Assembly: GCF_003626735.1 (NCBI RefSeq)
Contig: NZ_RBHX01000001.1
Coordinates: 1,054,001 to 1,118,000, forward strand
Direction of reading: 5' to 3'
DNA from: Microbacterium sp. CGR2
GTDB taxonomy: Bacteria > Actinomycetota > Actinomycetes > Actinomycetales > Microbacteriaceae
DNA length: 64,000 bases
Shown here: piece after piece, positions 63,412 to 64,000 of the stretch
Layout of the letters: each line of letters opens with the position of its first letter
Position numbering within the stretch: position 1 is the first letter of the stretch
The notes under the pieces: model-generated
Told to the model about the DNA's origin: nothing
The model's database searches: none
What the model saw: the letters and a program-made list of their open reading frames with translations, nothing else
Position numbers and translations under genes: made by a program

Positions 63412-64000
63412 TCAGAATCCGTTCCCGTGAGTCTGGAACGGCGCACGGAGTCCGGTGCGAGCGGATGCCGCGCTCAGAGCGACCGCCGGCTCGACTCCTC
63501 GGGCGAGATCGGCATGCACGGCGCTGAGCAGTTCGCACGCGATGTCGTCGGGCACCGCGACGGGGGCGGCGATGACGCACTCCGCGCCGGCATGCAGCCA
63601 CACTCTTGTCATGCCGAGTGCTTCCTCACCCCAGCGCACCGACGAACGGCCCAACTCGCAGGCGGACAGGATGACGACCTCGGGAACCCGCGGAATGAGG
63701 TCGACGTCGTAGCCGAAAAGCGTGCCGTCGACGAGCTCGAAGCCCGAGAACAGCGGGTTGTCCACCGCGTGCCTCCCGTGGGCGGCGATATGCAGCACGT
63801 CGGTGTCTGTCGCGAGGGCCGTCACCGCCGCGACCGTGGCGTCCTGCCCTTCGAGGATCTGCGGCGCAGCCGCTCTCCCGCCCCAGGCTTCCGCCGCGCG
63901 CCGCACCTCCTCAGACGCCCGGGCCACCCGGGGCCCTGCGGCCAAACCGACGACGCGGGTGCTCGACCCGCTTCGGCGTCGTCCGGAAAGCCACCGCGAG
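63412..64000 (-). CDS. CHAT domain protein, 3' part
   Basis: The last 195 or so residues; the gene continues to the right. Caspase-like CHAT domain with the catalytic pair visible: histidine in DTDVLHIAAHGRHAVDNPLF and cysteine in PEVVILSACELGRSSVRWGE, followed by the usual LHAGAECVIAAPVAVPDD strand. CHAT proteins are caspase/separase-type proteases, often fused to TPR repeats and in some cases part of defence systems. What lies N-terminal here is outside the window. Ends with FQTHGNGF. Confidence 0.9.
   Translation of the reverse strand, partial: SRWLSGRRRSGSSTRVVGLAAGPRVARASEEVRRAAEAWGGRAAAPQILEGQDATVAAVTALATDTDVLHIAAHGRHAVDNPLFSGFELVDGTLFGYDVDLIPRVPEVVILSACELGRSSVRWGEEALGMTRVWLHAGAECVIAAPVAVPDDIACELLSAVHADLARGVEPAVALSAASARTGLRAPFQTHGNGF

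Overview
The window is high-GC DNA with gene overlaps of the GTGA/ATGA type almost everywhere, frequent GTG starts and many GCATCCG words. Together with the gene content (long-form argG, Mrp antiporter with an A/B fusion, MoxR/vWA operon, many ROK, LacI and TetR regulators) this points to an actinobacterium of the Microbacteriaceae, most likely Microbacterium or a close relative. The genus is inference. No tRNA, rRNA, CRISPR, phage or transposase gene was seen.

Layout. 1-8.1 kb: end of a LacI regulator, a polytopic membrane protein, then the mrpACDEFG Na+/H+ antiporter operon. 8.2-15 kb: alpha/beta hydrolase, penicillin-acylase-type Ntn hydrolase, and a TetR / degenerate ABC-ATPase / YhgE-Pip operon with a clear TetR operator and a strong argG terminator. 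15-17.3 kb: argG and a ZIP transporter. 17.4-20.8 kb: a degraded island on the minus strand holding an ABC exporter (ATPase, one intact and one internally deleted permease), a TPR protein broken by an in-frame stop, and a previously uncalled 35-residue peptide with a strong ribosome binding site. 21-25.4 kb: GNAT, two transporters, HxlR, acetyl-xylan-esterase-type hydrolase. 25.4-32 kb: seven-gene overlapping MoxR / DUF58 / vWA / TPR operon, one gene of which ends in a translated 63-bp repeat array. 32-36.5 kb: Pr6Pr protein, frameshifted EamA gene, purA, lactonase. 36.5-38.8 kb: soxR and an MFS pump with a textbook 19-bp-spacer promoter, flanked by two copies of an 84-bp palindromic repeat. 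38.9-44 kb: flavoprotein, DUF427, osmoprotectant ABC importer. 44-52.2 kb: AI-2E protein, chorismate mutase, ROK regulator, MFS, CGNR protein, TetR, and an ArsR / DHFR-like / SRPBCC set. 52.2-60.3 kb: an amino-sugar uptake and tagatose-type catabolic cluster (ABC importer, SIS, ROK kinase, PfkB kinase, class II aldolase, DeoR regulator). 60.3-62.7 kb: a decayed SdpABC toxin locus with an intact SdpI-type immunity gene. 63.4 kb to the end: 3' part of a CHAT-domain protein.

How the genes work together. Several modules are self-contained: the sugar cluster imports and fully degrades one amino sugar under DeoR control; the osmoprotectant operon and the Mrp operon both deal with salt stress; soxR drives an efflux pump on redox stress. 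The most notable part is the sdp locus: immunity is intact while the toxin gene and both maturation genes carry one lesion each. Three single-base losses in the window (sdpC, sdpA, EamA gene) can each be explained by loss of one G, so sequencing error must be excluded before calling them true pseudogenes.
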